Assembly: GCA_026129335.1 (NCBI GenBank)
Contig: JAHCIH010000015.1
Coordinates: forward strand, 1 to 45,807
Source of the DNA: Anaerolineales bacterium
GTDB lineage: Bacteria > Chloroflexota > Anaerolineae > Anaerolineales > UBA11579
Reading direction: 5' to 3'
Length of the DNA: 45,807 nt
Shown: piece by piece, positions 1 to 7,955 of the stretch
Layout: each line of letters begins with the position of its first letter
How positions within the stretch are numbered: position 1 is the stretch's first letter
Position numbers and translations under genes: made by a program
The notes under the pieces: generated by a model
What the model was told of the DNA's origin: nothing
Databases searched by the model: none
The model's input: the letters and a program-made list of their open reading frames with translations, nothing else

Positions 1-327
1 GTATTGCCCGGTGCCGCCGACCAGCAGCGGAAGCCGGCCACGACTGGAGACCGCTGCGATGGCCTCGGCCGCGGCGGCTTGGAAGCGGGCCAGGCTCCAG
101 GTTTCGTCGGGGTAAGCCACGTCGATGAGGTGATGGGGAACCCGGCGGCGTTCTTCAGCGCTGGGCTTGGCCGTGCCGATGTCCATGCCGCGGTAGAGCA
201 GCCGCGAGTCGGCCGAGATGATTTCGGCATCCAGACCCTCGGCGAGCTGCAGGGCGACCTCGGTTTTGCCCACCGCCGTGGGGCCGACCAGGGCGACCAG
301 CGGGATGCGCTTATCCGCCGAGGGCAT
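1..327 (-). CDS. miaA: tRNA dimethylallyltransferase MiaA (5' part, cut by window edge)
   Basis: First 109 codons of the enzyme that adds a dimethylallyl group to N6 of A37 in tRNAs reading UNN codons. The P-loop [16 protein letters not shown] lies near residues 10-25, followed by the family signature [19 protein letters not shown] and HHLIDV; the motif GGTGQY is the last thing before the edge. The ATG at 327 gives a normal short N-terminus and overlaps the 3' end of yraN by 17 bases, so the two are probably cotranscribed. Nothing abnormal is visible in the part present; the rest lies outside the window. Confidence 0.95.
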   Translation of the reverse strand, partial: MPSADKRIPLVALVGPTAVGKTEVALQLAEGLDAEIISADSRLLYRGMDIGTAKPSAEERRRVPHHLIDVAYPDETWSLARFQAAAAEAIAAVSSRGRLPLLVGGTGQY

Positions 328-676
328 TTTCAAAATGGGTGATTTCCGGAGACGCGTCGCGCCGGCGCAATATCGAGATGACGTCTATGCGCCAGTCGCC
401 GTCCAGTTCGGGGTGGGCTTGCAGGTAATCTTCGGCGCTGTGCAGCAGGTGGAGCTGTTTCCTCTCCGTGATGGCTTCTTCAGGCTGGCCGAAGCTGGTG
501 GAACTGCGCGTCTTGACTTCGATGAAGACCAGCGCCTCGCCGTGGCGGGCGAGCAGGTCAATCTCCCCATAGGCTCCGCGCAGGTTGCGGCCGATGATTT
601 GGTAGCCGCGCAGCGCCAGGTACTCGGCGGCCTGCTGCTCGCCCCAGCGCCCCAGGGCCTGCCTGCCGCCGGCCAT
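311..676 (-). CDS. YraN/UPF0102 family endonuclease-like protein
   Basis: 121-residue protein of the YraN (UPF0102) family, small proteins with a predicted PD-(D/E)XK nuclease fold and no settled role. The family core is visible: a helical start ([18 protein letters not shown]), then GEIDLLA and LVFIEVKTR, which supply the E-x-D and E-x-K residues of the fold. I chose ATG 676 because it overlaps the stop of the upstream dienelactone hydrolase as TGATG, a coupling used elsewhere in this window. An ATG at 703 would add nine residues. It overlaps miaA downstream. Confidence 0.88.
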   Translation of the reverse strand: MAGGRQALGRWGEQQAAEYLALRGYQIIGRNLRGAYGEIDLLARHGEALVFIEVKTRSSTSFGQPEEAITERKQLHLLHSAEDYLQAHPELDGDWRIDVISILRRRDASPEITHFENALGG

Positions 677-1356
677 CAGGCCGCCAGGTGCTTGCCGAAC
701 CAAGCCAGGGTCTGCGCCCAGGCCTCGGCGGCCGCCTCCGGGTGGTAGGCCTGCGGGCGGTCCTCGTTGAAGAAGGCGTGCCCGGCGCCGGCGTAGATGT
801 GGATGGCGTGCGGAACGCCGGCGGTTTGCAGCTGCTTCTCGAAGTCGTTGACGATGCTGACCGGGATGCCTCCATCCAGCTCACCGTAAAGCCCAAGCAC
901 CGGCGTTTGGAGGCGCGCGGTGTCGTTCGCCTCCAGCGGGCGGCCGTAGAAGCACACCGCGGCGTCGATTGTGTCGCTCGCCGCCGCGGTGGAGAGCGCC
1001 AAGCCGCCGCCCATGCACCAGCCCACTACGCCCACCTTGCCGTTGGCGCCCTCCAGGCCGCGCAGGTATCCGGCAGCGGCTTGGATTTCGGCGATGGCCT
1101 GAGCGCGGTTGAGCGCCATGGACAGCTTGCGGGCTTCGTCTGGCTCGCTGGCCACCTGACCATGGTACAGGTCGGGCGCCAGCACAGCGTAGCCCTCGGC
1201 GGCCAGGCGGTCGGCCACGCTCTTGATGTGGCCGACCAGCCCCCACCATTCCTGGATGGCGACCACGCCCGGGAATGGCCCGGGGCCTTCGGGCAGAACC
1301 AGGTAGCCGGGGGTTTGATGACTGTTGCTGGGGAACTCTATCATTTGTCCGTGCAT
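676..1356 (-). CDS. dienelactone hydrolase family protein
   Basis: 226-residue alpha/beta hydrolase of the dienelactone hydrolase family, which opens lactone or ester bonds of small substrates in the cytoplasm. The Cys nucleophile sits in VVGWCMGGGLAL, the Asp in ELDGGIPV and the His in GAGHAFFNE, completing the Cys-Asp-His triad. The oxyanion region IQEWWGL is typical. The start at 1356 is favoured by a -10-like TATACT 6 nt upstream, which predicts a leaderless message; a second ATG at 1344 is possible. The gene overlaps yraN at its stop. The substrate cannot be told; the family includes carboxymethylenebutenolidases of chlorocatechol routes. Confidence 0.9.
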   Translation of the reverse strand: MHGQMIEFPSNSHQTPGYLVLPEGPGPFPGVVAIQEWWGLVGHIKSVADRLAAEGYAVLAPDLYHGQVASEPDEARKLSMALNRAQAIAEIQAAAGYLRGLEGANGKVGVVGWCMGGGLALSTAAASDTIDAAVCFYGRPLEANDTARLQTPVLGLYGELDGGIPVSIVNDFEKQLQTAGVPHAIHIYAGAGHAFFNEDRPQAYHPEAAAEAWAQTLAWFGKHLAA

Positions 1357-1398
1357 GGCTGCAGTATACCTGCGCGACCGCTGGAGTACAATCGCGCC
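1357..1398. promoter_or_regulatory. compact divergent leaderless promoter pair
   Basis: A 42-bp gap between two divergent genes holds TATACT read on the minus strand (1368-1363), 6 nt before ATG 1356, and TACAAT on the plus strand (1387-1392), 6 nt before ATG 1399. With the usual 6-7 nt from -10 to the transcription start, both mRNAs would begin at or next to the start codon. No Shine-Dalgarno sequence is seen for either gene. Confidence 0.6.
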
Positions 1399-2208
1399 AT
1401 GCAAGCCCGGCTGCTTCCGGATAGCGAACGCCTCATCGCGGTGATGGCGGTCATCTTGCTGGCCTATGCCGCGGCGCGCTTCATCCAGGCGCCGGGGCAG
1501 CTGCTGGCCATTGAGTTGGCCGGTATCTATCTCCCTTTGCAAGTCAGCACCAACACCGCAGTGGCGCTGCTGGTCGCAGGGCTGACCGCTGCCGGCGCCG
1601 ACTGGATGCTGCAGGCCGAGGGGCCGGCTGCAGAGGGCACCCGCTACCGCCACTGGCCGCTGCCCGCGCTCAGCGCCTGGGTGCTCGGCCTGTTGCTGGG
1701 CAATATGCGCTTCGACCTGGGCTGGTGGGCGGCGTTGGCCCTGTGCGCCGGGCTGCTGCTGGCCGTCATCCTCAGTGAATTCGCCAGCTCGCAGCCGGAG
1801 CATCGCTACTACTGGCTGGCCGGGCAGGCGCTGCGCCTGCTCACCCTGGGGCTGTTCCTCATTTTGGCCATCACCGTACGTGGCGTGGGCCTGCGCTTGT
1901 TCCTGGCGCTGCCCGCCATCGCGGTGGCCGCTTTCGTGGCCGTCTCCCGCCTGCAGCTGCTCCGGCCGGAGCAAGCCTGGCGGCCCGTGCAAATGGCCGG
2001 GCTGACCTTCCTCTGCGTGCAGGTGGCGGCTGCTTTGCATTACCTGCCATTTTCCGCCTTGGGCTATGGCCTGGCCATGCTGGGCTTGCTTTACGGGCTC
2101 AACCACGTGCTCACCGCGTTGAACAACGACCAACCGTGGCAAGGCCCCGCCCGCGAGGCGCTCATCTCCCTGGCGGTATTCTGGGTCATCGCCCTGCTGG
2201 TGCGCTGA
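1399..2208 (+). CDS. polytopic membrane protein of unknown function
   Basis: 269-residue protein made almost wholly of hydrophobic segments (about eight, from IAVMAVILLAYAAARF near the N-terminus to ISLAVFWVIALLVR at the C-terminus). I recognise no enzymatic or transporter motif. The start at 1399 follows TACAAT by 6 nt. Its stop overlaps the ATG of the next gene (TGATG at 2206-2210), so the membrane protein and the JAMM peptidase are translationally coupled and may act together. Function unknown. Confidence 0.8.
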   Translation: MQARLLPDSERLIAVMAVILLAYAAARFIQAPGQLLAIELAGIYLPLQVSTNTAVALLVAGLTAAGADWMLQAEGPAAEGTRYRHWPLPALSAWVLGLLLGNMRFDLGWWAALALCAGLLLAVILSEFASSQPEHRYYWLAGQALRLLTLGLFLILAITVRGVGLRLFLALPAIAVAAFVAVSRLQLLRPEQAWRPVQMAGLTFLCVQVAAALHYLPFSALGYGLAMLGLLYGLNHVLTALNNDQPWQGPAREALISLAVFWVIALLVR

Positions 2209-2612
2209 TGGCGCTGCGCCTGCCGCGCCCGCTCTGGGAGCAGATGCGCCAGCATGTCGCCGCGCTCGCCCCGCAAGAGGCCTGCGGCCTGCTGGCGGGC
2301 GAGGGCGAGCAGGTGCTGGCTGCCTACCCGGTGCGCAACGAACTGGCCAGCCAGACGCACTTCCGCATGGACCCCGCCGAGCAGTGGGCCGCCTTCCAAG
2401 CGATGGAAGCGCAGGGTTGGGATTTGCTGGCCATCTACCACTCCCACCCAACGGGGCCGGCGCGACCCTCGCGGCAGGACGCCTTAGGCGCCGCATACCC
2501 CGGCGCGGCGCACTTCATCTGGACCCCGGTAGAGGGGGACTGGGATTGCCGTGCGTTTGGGTTGGAAAATAACCGGGTAGTTGTATTAGAATTCAACCTG
2601 CAGGATGAGTAA
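2208..2612 (+). CDS. JAMM/MPN+ family metalloprotease (Mov34/PAD-1 domain)
   Basis: 134-residue single-domain JAMM protein. The zinc site is complete: Glu24 in QEACGLL, then His78-x-His80-Pro and Ser88-x-x-Asp91 in the stretch IYHSHPTGPARPSRQD. Bacterial members remove C-terminal extensions from ubiquitin-like sulfur carriers (ThiS/MoaD type) or cleave isopeptide-like bonds. No sulfur carrier, MoeB or cysteine synthase gene is adjacent. The start overlaps the stop of the membrane protein upstream, so the two are translated together. The specific substrate is unknown. Confidence 0.88.
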   Translation: MALRLPRPLWEQMRQHVAALAPQEACGLLAGEGEQVLAAYPVRNELASQTHFRMDPAEQWAAFQAMEAQGWDLLAIYHSHPTGPARPSRQDALGAAYPGAAHFIWTPVEGDWDCRAFGLENNRVVVLEFNLQDE

Positions 2613-2675
2613 CTTACTGCAAATCCTCGTGTTTCTAACTACACCCATTTCGTCGCAATTCAGGAGGCACCCAAG

Positions 2676-3383
2676 ATGAATCTGCTGCTCGGCGTTGTCA
2701 TAGTCTTGTTCGGCTATTTGCTGGGGTCGATTCCTTTTGGGTTCATTCTCGTCAAGCTACGCACCGGCGAAGACATCCGCCAGGTGCAGAGCGGGCGCAC
2801 CGGCGGCACCAACGCGATGCGGGCGGCGGGCAAGCGCATCGGCGTGCTCACTGGCGCGCTGGATGTGCTGAAGAGCTTTTTCGCAGTCAAGCTGGCCATG
2901 TGGCTGGCCCCGGAGCTGATTTGGCTGCACATCCTGGCGCCCCTGGCCGCCATCCTGGGGCATAATTATTCGATCTTCCTGATGCGCCGCGATAAAGACG
3001 GCGTTAAGCTGGGCGGAGGCGCCGGGGGAGCGACTGCGGGCGGCGGTGCGATGGGCTTTTGGTTCCCCTCTCTATATATCATCCTGCCGCTGGCTTTCAT
3101 GGTCTTTTATTTCGTGGGCTACGCGTCGATGACCACTTTGAGCATCAGCGCCCTGGCTACGATTATTTTTGCGGTGCGCTTTTTCCTGGGCCACGGGCCC
3201 TGGGAATACATTGTTTATGGTTTAGCCTCACTGGCCTTGGTGGCCTGGGCGCTGCGCCCAAACATCAAGCGGCTGCTGGAGGGCAACGAGCGCCTGCATG
3301 GTTTCCGCGCCCGCGGACAGGCTGCGCAAGAGGCGGCCGGCAAGAAGCGCAAGGGGAAACGACCCGCTGCCGCGGCGCGCTAA
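2676..3383 (+). CDS. plsY: PlsY-type glycerol-3-phosphate acyltransferase (divergent)
   Basis: 235-residue membrane protein of the PlsY family, which acylates glycerol 3-phosphate from acyl-phosphate at the cytoplasmic membrane to make lysophosphatidic acid. A strong AGGAGG lies 9 nt before ATG 2676. GSIPFGFILVK and SGRTGGTNAMR match motif 1, and GHNYSIF matches the motif 3 His. Differences from the usual family: SGN-x-GATN is SGRTGGTN, and the GGKG block is replaced by a longer glycine-rich segment (DGVKLGGGAGGATAGGG, about residues 108-124). The C-terminus is a basic tail (GKKRKGKRP). It could be a paralogue with altered specificity. Confidence 0.85.
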   Translation: MNLLLGVVIVLFGYLLGSIPFGFILVKLRTGEDIRQVQSGRTGGTNAMRAAGKRIGVLTGALDVLKSFFAVKLAMWLAPELIWLHILAPLAAILGHNYSIFLMRRDKDGVKLGGGAGGATAGGGAMGFWFPSLYIILPLAFMVFYFVGYASMTTLSISALATIIFAVRFFLGHGPWEYIVYGLASLALVAWALRPNIKRLLEGNERLHGFRARGQAAQEAAGKKRKGKRPAAAAR

Positions 3384-3390
3384 ACTCCGC

Positions 3391-4260
3391 TTACCGGCGG
3401 GTTTCGTAGACTACTTCAGAGCCTTCGGGGTTTTTGCCGTATTCCTGGCGGAAAAGGGCCAGCAGATTGCTGCGGTGCAGTTGCTCGGCCAGGCCGGCAA
3501 TGAGCACCCGGCTTTTTCCACAATCTTCAATTTGCACGGTTTCCAGCAGATCCAGCGGATACCGCCGCCGGGCGGCTTTGCGCACCACCTTGCGGATTTC
3601 GGTCAGGTAGTTGATGTTGGACTTGATGGCGCCTTCGATTTCGCCGCGCAGTACGATTTCGCCGTGACCGGGAACCAAGTTCTCCAGGCTCATTTTGGGG
3701 ATTTTCTTCAGTGAGGCGAGCATGTCGTCGATGTCACCATCCATCAGGGTGGGCACGGCCATGAATGTGTCGCCGCTGAAGAGGATGCGATCTTCTTCCA
3801 CCAGCACGGCCACCGAGTCGGCGCTGTGGCCGGGTAGGGGTAAGATGGTCAGCGCCTTCTTGCCCACCTGCAGGGTCAGTTCGCCGCTGTCGAAGGTGAA
3901 GTGCGGCAGCACGATTTCCACATCGCGCAGCGCACTGTTCTCGCGCTTTTCGGCCTCCAGTGAGGGGATGCCGCGGGTCTTGAGCATTTCGTAGCAGCTC
4001 TGGTGGGCGATAACCTGCGCTTCTGGGAAGAAGGAATTGCCCCAGCTGTGGTCGGCGTGGTAGTGCGTGTTGATGATGTAGCGCACCGGCACGCGCAGCT
4101 CGCGATCAATGAAGTTGCGCAACTGCATGGTCTCTTCGGGCAGAGCCAGGGTGTCTATCAGCACGGCCATGTCCGGCCCGACGATGACGCCGGCGGTGAC
4201 CTGTGCGTAGAGGCTGCTTTGGAAGAAATAGACGTTGTCTGCGATACGCTCGTGTTGCAT
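3391..4260 (-). CDS. metallo-beta-lactamase fold hydrolase
   Basis: 289-residue soluble metallo-hydrolase. The metal motif THYHADH is near residues 64-70, with GHSADSV and FSGDTFM supplying later ligands and VPGHGEIV a further His. The layout is that of the glyoxalase II / quinoprotein-relay MBL group, enzymes acting on thioesters, lactones or similar substrates. The start ATG 4260 has TATTCT 9 nt upstream and no Shine-Dalgarno sequence. The gene runs convergent with plsY, 7 bp away, with no obvious terminator between them. Substrate unknown. Confidence 0.85.
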   Translation of the reverse strand: MQHERIADNVYFFQSSLYAQVTAGVIVGPDMAVLIDTLALPEETMQLRNFIDRELRVPVRYIINTHYHADHSWGNSFFPEAQVIAHQSCYEMLKTRGIPSLEAEKRENSALRDVEIVLPHFTFDSGELTLQVGKKALTILPLPGHSADSVAVLVEEDRILFSGDTFMAVPTLMDGDIDDMLASLKKIPKMSLENLVPGHGEIVLRGEIEGAIKSNINYLTEIRKVVRKAARRRYPLDLLETVQIEDCGKSRVLIAGLAEQLHRSNLLALFRQEYGKNPEGSEVVYETRR

Positions 4261-4303
4261 AGGCTGTGAAGAATAGCACAGGCAATTGCGATAGTCAAGA
4301 AAA

Positions 4304-4317
4304 GTGAATTAATTCAC
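4304..4317. repeat. 14-bp perfect palindrome
   Basis: GTGAATTAATTCAC reads the same on both strands. It covers the stop codon of the GIY-YIG-like gene and precedes the MBL gene on the same strand. It could be an operator or a weak terminator; no T-run follows on the minus strand. Confidence 0.4.
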
Positions 4318-4886
4318 ATTCTATATTGCGTTGCAGCAAGTTCCGAACACATTTTCCTTAGATTTTTTATTTCGGCCCAGTGCGGATTGTATGTTTCCAG
4401 ATTTAATCCTGGTTTTGAAAGTTCTATGACTTGCTCTTCTATATGCATCAAAGTAACTGTGGGAGGCGCGACCCAATAAGTAACGAGAAGATTTTCGTGC
4501 ATCCAATCCGTTAATCGTTTTTCACCATCCGGTGCAAATTTGTAATTGCGAAATCTTCTTTCTGTTTGCTCAGTTGAACTTCTCGGGATGGGTGTCAGAT
4601 TTAATTCTTCCCTGAGTATGGCTCCCAGCGTTCTCCTTAATGTGGAACTCCCAGTTCTTTTTGTATTCAGATGTGTACCCTTGATGCGTTTATGCAAACT
4701 GCTTTCACTCTTCCCTAAGTAAAGAAATGAACCTTCGGACAGATGATGGAGGATGCTGGACTTGATTTCCAACTGACCAGCCAGCCCAAAAGCATATAAT
4801 CCGCGTTCTCTAGGGAAGTTTGTGTGTGTTTCTACACTTGAAAGATTTGCGAGTAAGGCTGAAACTATTGCTAAGGCATCATTCAT
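4314..4886 (-). CDS. GIY-YIG nuclease-superfamily-like protein, probably acquired
   Basis: 190-residue soluble protein. RGLYAFGL followed by SFLYLGKSESSLHKRIKGTHL resembles the GIY...YIG core (GLY-YLG here) of small GIY-YIG domain proteins, and STLRRTLGAIL plus a later conserved Glu (HIEEQVIEL) fit one subgroup that carries this domain alone. Base composition is clearly A+T-richer than both neighbours, which suggests horizontal acquisition. It stands alone between the MBL gene and the divergent valS leader. Catalytic activity is not assured; this subgroup is mostly uncharacterised. Confidence 0.6.
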   Translation of the reverse strand: MNDALAIVSALLANLSSVETHTNFPRERGLYAFGLAGQLEIKSSILHHLSEGSFLYLGKSESSLHKRIKGTHLNTKRTGSSTLRRTLGAILREELNLTPIPRSSTEQTERRFRNYKFAPDGEKRLTDWMHENLLVTYWVAPPTVTLMHIEEQVIELSKPGLNLETYNPHWAEIKNLRKMCSELAATQYRM

Positions 4887-4915
4887 TGGAACAAATCCTC
4901 TCCTCAGTAGTGTTG

Positions 4916-4921
4916 TATAAT
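4916..4921 (+). promoter_or_regulatory. -10 element of the valS transcription unit
   Basis: A consensus TATAAT lies about 30 nt before the first paired part of the T-box leader. No convincing -35 hexamer is seen at 16-18 bp spacing. Confidence 0.45.
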
Positions 4922-4948
4922 AGTATAGTTCAAACTAGTAGACAATAA

Positions 4949-5180
4949 GTGAAGCTGGGAAGAGTAGGTGGTCGGCTGCTTACAGAAACGGAGGCAAAAG
5001 CTGAGAGTCTCCGATGTAAAGGCCCCGAATGTCGCCCAGAGTGACACCGCAGAACAGCCCCCAGGCTCAGTAGATCGGTGCGGGTTTGCCCGATACAGCT
5101 TTCGAGCGCAGCCATTTGGCTGAAGCGAGGTGGTACCGCGGAACGCCTTTCCGTCCTCACGAGGAAAGGTGGTTTTGTTT
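4949..5180 (+). promoter_or_regulatory. T-box riboswitch, valine type
   Basis: tRNA-sensing leader of valS. Stem I features include the AGTA-GGTGG segment (4963-4972) and the specifier region GAATGTCGCC, in which GTC (5031-5033) is a valine codon. The T-box AGGTGGTACCGCGG is at 5128-5141; its TGGT bulge pairs with the NCCA end of an uncharged tRNA with discriminator A, as expected for tRNA-Val. The terminator follows: CCTTTCC (5146-5152) with GGAAAGG (5163-5169), then TGGTTTTGTTT. Uncharged tRNA-Val should stabilise the antiterminator and switch valS on. Confidence 0.93.
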
Positions 5181-5182
5181 AA

Positions 5183-5212
5183 AAAGTAATTGGGAATTAC
5201 CAGTTACTTGTT
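5183..5212 (+). repeat. short heptad-type hairpin between T-box and valS
   Basis: AGTAATTGGGAATTACCAG followed by TTACT folds as AGTAA-TGG paired with CCA-TTACT, and the words GTAATTG, GGAATTA and CCAGTTA have a 7-nt period. It resembles the array at 33796-33836. It lies after the T-box terminator and before the valS start, so it would form in the read-through mRNA only. Confidence 0.5.
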
Positions 5213-5221
5213 TGGAGACCT

Positions 5222-7948
5222 ATGGACAAGAGCGCATTACCCAAAACCTACGACTTCAAATCCACCGAGCAGCGCATTTACGCCTGGTGGGAAGAACAGG
5301 GCTTCTTCCGGCCAGGCAATGACCCGGCCAAAGCGGGCTTTGACCCCTCGCTGAAGCCCTTCGTCATCTCCATCCCGCCGCCCAATGTGACCGGCGAACT
5401 GCACTTGGGCCATGCCATGTTCGTGGCCATGGAGGATTTGATGATCCGCCACCAGCGCATGCGGGGCGTGCCCGCGCTGTGGGTGCCCGGCACGGACCAC
5501 GCCGGCATCGCCACGCAGCTCAAGGTGGAGGAGGATTTGTTGCGCACCGAGGAGGTCACTCGCGAAGAGTTGGGCCGCGAAGAGTTCCTCAAGCGCACCT
5601 GGGCCTGGAAAGAGAAATACCATGCGATCATTTCACAGCAGATCCGCCGCCTGGGGGCGTCGTGCGACTGGTCGCGCGAACGCTTCACCCTGGACGAAGG
5701 GCTGTCTGCCGCCGTACGAGAGGCCTTCGTGCGCCTCTACGAAAAAGGCCTGATCTACCGCGGGCCGCGGCTGATCAACTGGTCGCCCGGTTTGCGCACC
5801 GCAGTCTCCGACCTTGAGGTGGAGTATAGCGAGGAAGAAGGCACGCTCTACTTCTTCAAGTATCGCATCCAGGGCAGCGATGATTTCATCCCCGTCGCCA
5901 CCACGCGGCCGGAAACCATCCTGGCCGACACGGCCGTGGCGGTGCACCCGGACGATGAGCGCTACCAGCACCTGGTCGGCGCCACCGCGCTGGTGCCAAT
6001 GCTCGATCGCGCCATCCCGGTGATCGCCGACGACTACGTGGACCGCGAGTTCGGCACCGGCGCGCTGAAGATCACTCCCGGCCACGACACCAACGACTAC
6101 GACATCGGCGCCCGCCACAAGCTAACGGTCATCTCGGTGTTGGACGAGGCCGCCAAGGTCACCGAGGCGGGTGGCCCCTACGCGGGGCTGGACCGCTTCG
6201 AGGCGCGCAAGAAAATCTGGGCGGACATGGCCGCCGCCGGCCTGACGATCAAGACCGAGAAGCACACGCAGCGGGTGCCGCGCTCGCAGCGCGGCGGCGA
6301 GATCATCGAGCCGATGATTTCCACGCAGTGGTTTGTGCGCATCCAGCCGCTGGCCGAGCCGGCACTGGCCGCGGTGGAGGACGGGCGCATCCAGATCGTG
6401 CCCGAGCATTTCACCAAGGTCTACCGCAATTGGATGGGCAACATCCAGGACTGGTGCATCAGCCGCCAGCTGTGGTGGGGCCATCGCATCCCGGTGTGGT
6501 ACGCGCCGGACGGCAGCATGTTCTGCGCCCGCAGTGAAGACGAAGCGCGAGCGCAGGCCCGCGCCCAGTTCGGCGAGGATGTGACCCTCGAGCAGGACCC
6601 GGATGTCTTGGACACCTGGTTCTCCTCTGGACTGTGGCCTTTTTCCACTCTCGGATGGCCGGAAGAGACCGCTGACCTGAAGTACTTCTATCCCACATCC
6701 ACTCTGGAGACGGGCTACGACATCCTCTTCTTTTGGGTGGCGCGGATGATCATGATGGGCATCGAGTTCACCGGCGAGGTTCCCTTTGACACGGTGTACC
6801 TGCACGGCCTGGTGCGCGACGAGCAGGGCCGCAAGATGAGCAAGACTTTGGGCAACGTGGTTGACCCGCTGGAAGTGATGGATGAATACGGCACCGACGC
6901 GCTGCGCTTCACGCTGCTGGTGGGCACCAGCCCGGGCCAGGACGTGAACCTGAGCCTGGACAAGGTGGCCGCCAACCGCAACTTCGTCAACAAGCTGTGG
7001 AATGCGGCGCGCTTTGCGCTGGGCATCATCCCCAACGCGCCCGCCGAGCCGGTGGGCGCGCCTGACTGGACCCTGGCGGATGGCTGGATCTGGGCGCGCT
7101 GCAAGCAGATCCTGGAGAACTTCGAGCGCTTGTTCGCCACGCACCAGTACGGTGAGGCGGGCCGCCAGCTGTATGAGTTCTTCTGGAATGACTTCGCCGA
7201 CTGGTACATCGAGATCGCCAAGCGGCAGATCGAGAAGGGCGGTGACCGCGCCTTCTACACTGCCGACCTGCTCACCCGCATCCTGGACATCTGCCTGCGC
7301 CTGCTGCATCCATATATCCCCTTCGTCAGCGAGGAGCTCTGGGGGCACCTAAAGGCGGCGGCTCAAGGGCATTCGGCCCGGCTGGTTCCCGAGTTCGGCG
7401 AGTGGAGCGAAGGGCTGGCTGTAGCCGCCTGGCCCACGCCGTTGCCGAGCATAGGCTGGGAGGATGGGGCATTGCGTGACTTCGAGGTCTTCCGGAATGT
7501 GGTGCGCGCCATCCGCAACCAGCGGGCTGAGAAGCAGATCAAGCCGGCGGTGAAAATCGCGGCGCATTTCGTCTCGGCGGATGCGGAAAGCCGCGGCACA
7601 CTCGAAGCGCTGTCTGCCGAACTGGCGCAGCTGGCTGGGCTGGACTTGGCGCAGCTGCAGATCGGCGAGGCGCCCAGCGCCGAACTGGGCGAGGCGGCTG
7701 CACTGGTAGTGGGACCGGTGCAGATCTACCTGCCGCTGGCCGGGCTGCTGGACCCGGCCGAAGAGCGCGCCCGTCTGGAGCGCGAACTGGCTGTGACCCG
7801 CGAGCAGATCGCTCGCCTGGAAGGGCTGCTGGGCAGCGATTTCGCCAACAAGGCCCCGGCCGCGCTGGTGGATAAGGAGCGTGCCAAGCTGGCCGACTAC
7901 CAGGCCACGGCGACCAGCTTGGAGGAGCAGCTCAAGAAGCTGGGCTAG
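5222..7948 (+). CDS. valS: valine--tRNA ligase
   Basis: 908-residue class I aminoacyl-tRNA synthetase, full length for bacterial ValRS. The HIGH-type motif is LHLGHAM in PPPNVTGELHLGHAM (about residues 56-70) and the KMSKS motif is GRKMSKTLGN. The editing domain (TTRPETILADTAVAVHP, GTGALKITPGHD) and the C-terminal coiled-coil arm (ERARLERELAVTREQIARLE to the end) are present. It follows a valine T-box leader, which matches its identity. ATG 5222 is preceded by GGAG 9 nt upstream. Confidence 0.98.
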   Translation: MDKSALPKTYDFKSTEQRIYAWWEEQGFFRPGNDPAKAGFDPSLKPFVISIPPPNVTGELHLGHAMFVAMEDLMIRHQRMRGVPALWVPGTDHAGIATQLKVEEDLLRTEEVTREELGREEFLKRTWAWKEKYHAIISQQIRRLGASCDWSRERFTLDEGLSAAVREAFVRLYEKGLIYRGPRLINWSPGLRTAVSDLEVEYSEEEGTLYFFKYRIQGSDDFIPVATTRPETILADTAVAVHPDDERYQHLVGATALVPMLDRAIPVIADDYVDREFGTGALKITPGHDTNDYDIGARHKLTVISVLDEAAKVTEAGGPYAGLDRFEARKKIWADMAAAGLTIKTEKHTQRVPRSQRGGEIIEPMISTQWFVRIQPLAEPALAAVEDGRIQIVPEHFTKVYRNWMGNIQDWCISRQLWWGHRIPVWYAPDGSMFCARSEDEARAQARAQFGEDVTLEQDPDVLDTWFSSGLWPFSTLGWPEETADLKYFYPTSTLETGYDILFFWVARMIMMGIEFTGEVPFDTVYLHGLVRDEQGRKMSKTLGNVVDPLEVMDEYGTDALRFTLLVGTSPGQDVNLSLDKVAANRNFVNKLWNAARFALGIIPNAPAEPVGAPDWTLADGWIWARCKQILENFERLFATHQYGEAGRQLYEFFWNDFADWYIEIAKRQIEKGGDRAFYTADLLTRILDICLRLLHPYIPFVSEELWGHLKAAAQGHSARLVPEFGEWSEGLAVAAWPTPLPSIGWEDGALRDFEVFRNVVRAIRNQRAEKQIKPAVKIAAHFVSADAESRGTLEALSAELAQLAGLDLAQLQIGEAPSAELGEAAALVVGPVQIYLPLAGLLDPAEERARLERELAVTREQIARLEGLLGSDFANKAPAALVDKERAKLADYQATATSLEEQLKKLG

Positions 7949-7955
7949 CCGGGGG

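Noticed and set aside
676..2496. Long minus-strand open frame continuing far upstream of the dienelactone hydrolase
   Set aside because: Only the 3' third (from 1356) matches a protein family; the rest lies antisense to the membrane protein and JAMM genes and is a product of high G+C content.
6122..7348. 408-codon open frame antisense to valS
   Set aside because: Low-complexity His/Arg-rich translation with no motif, opposite a certain gene.
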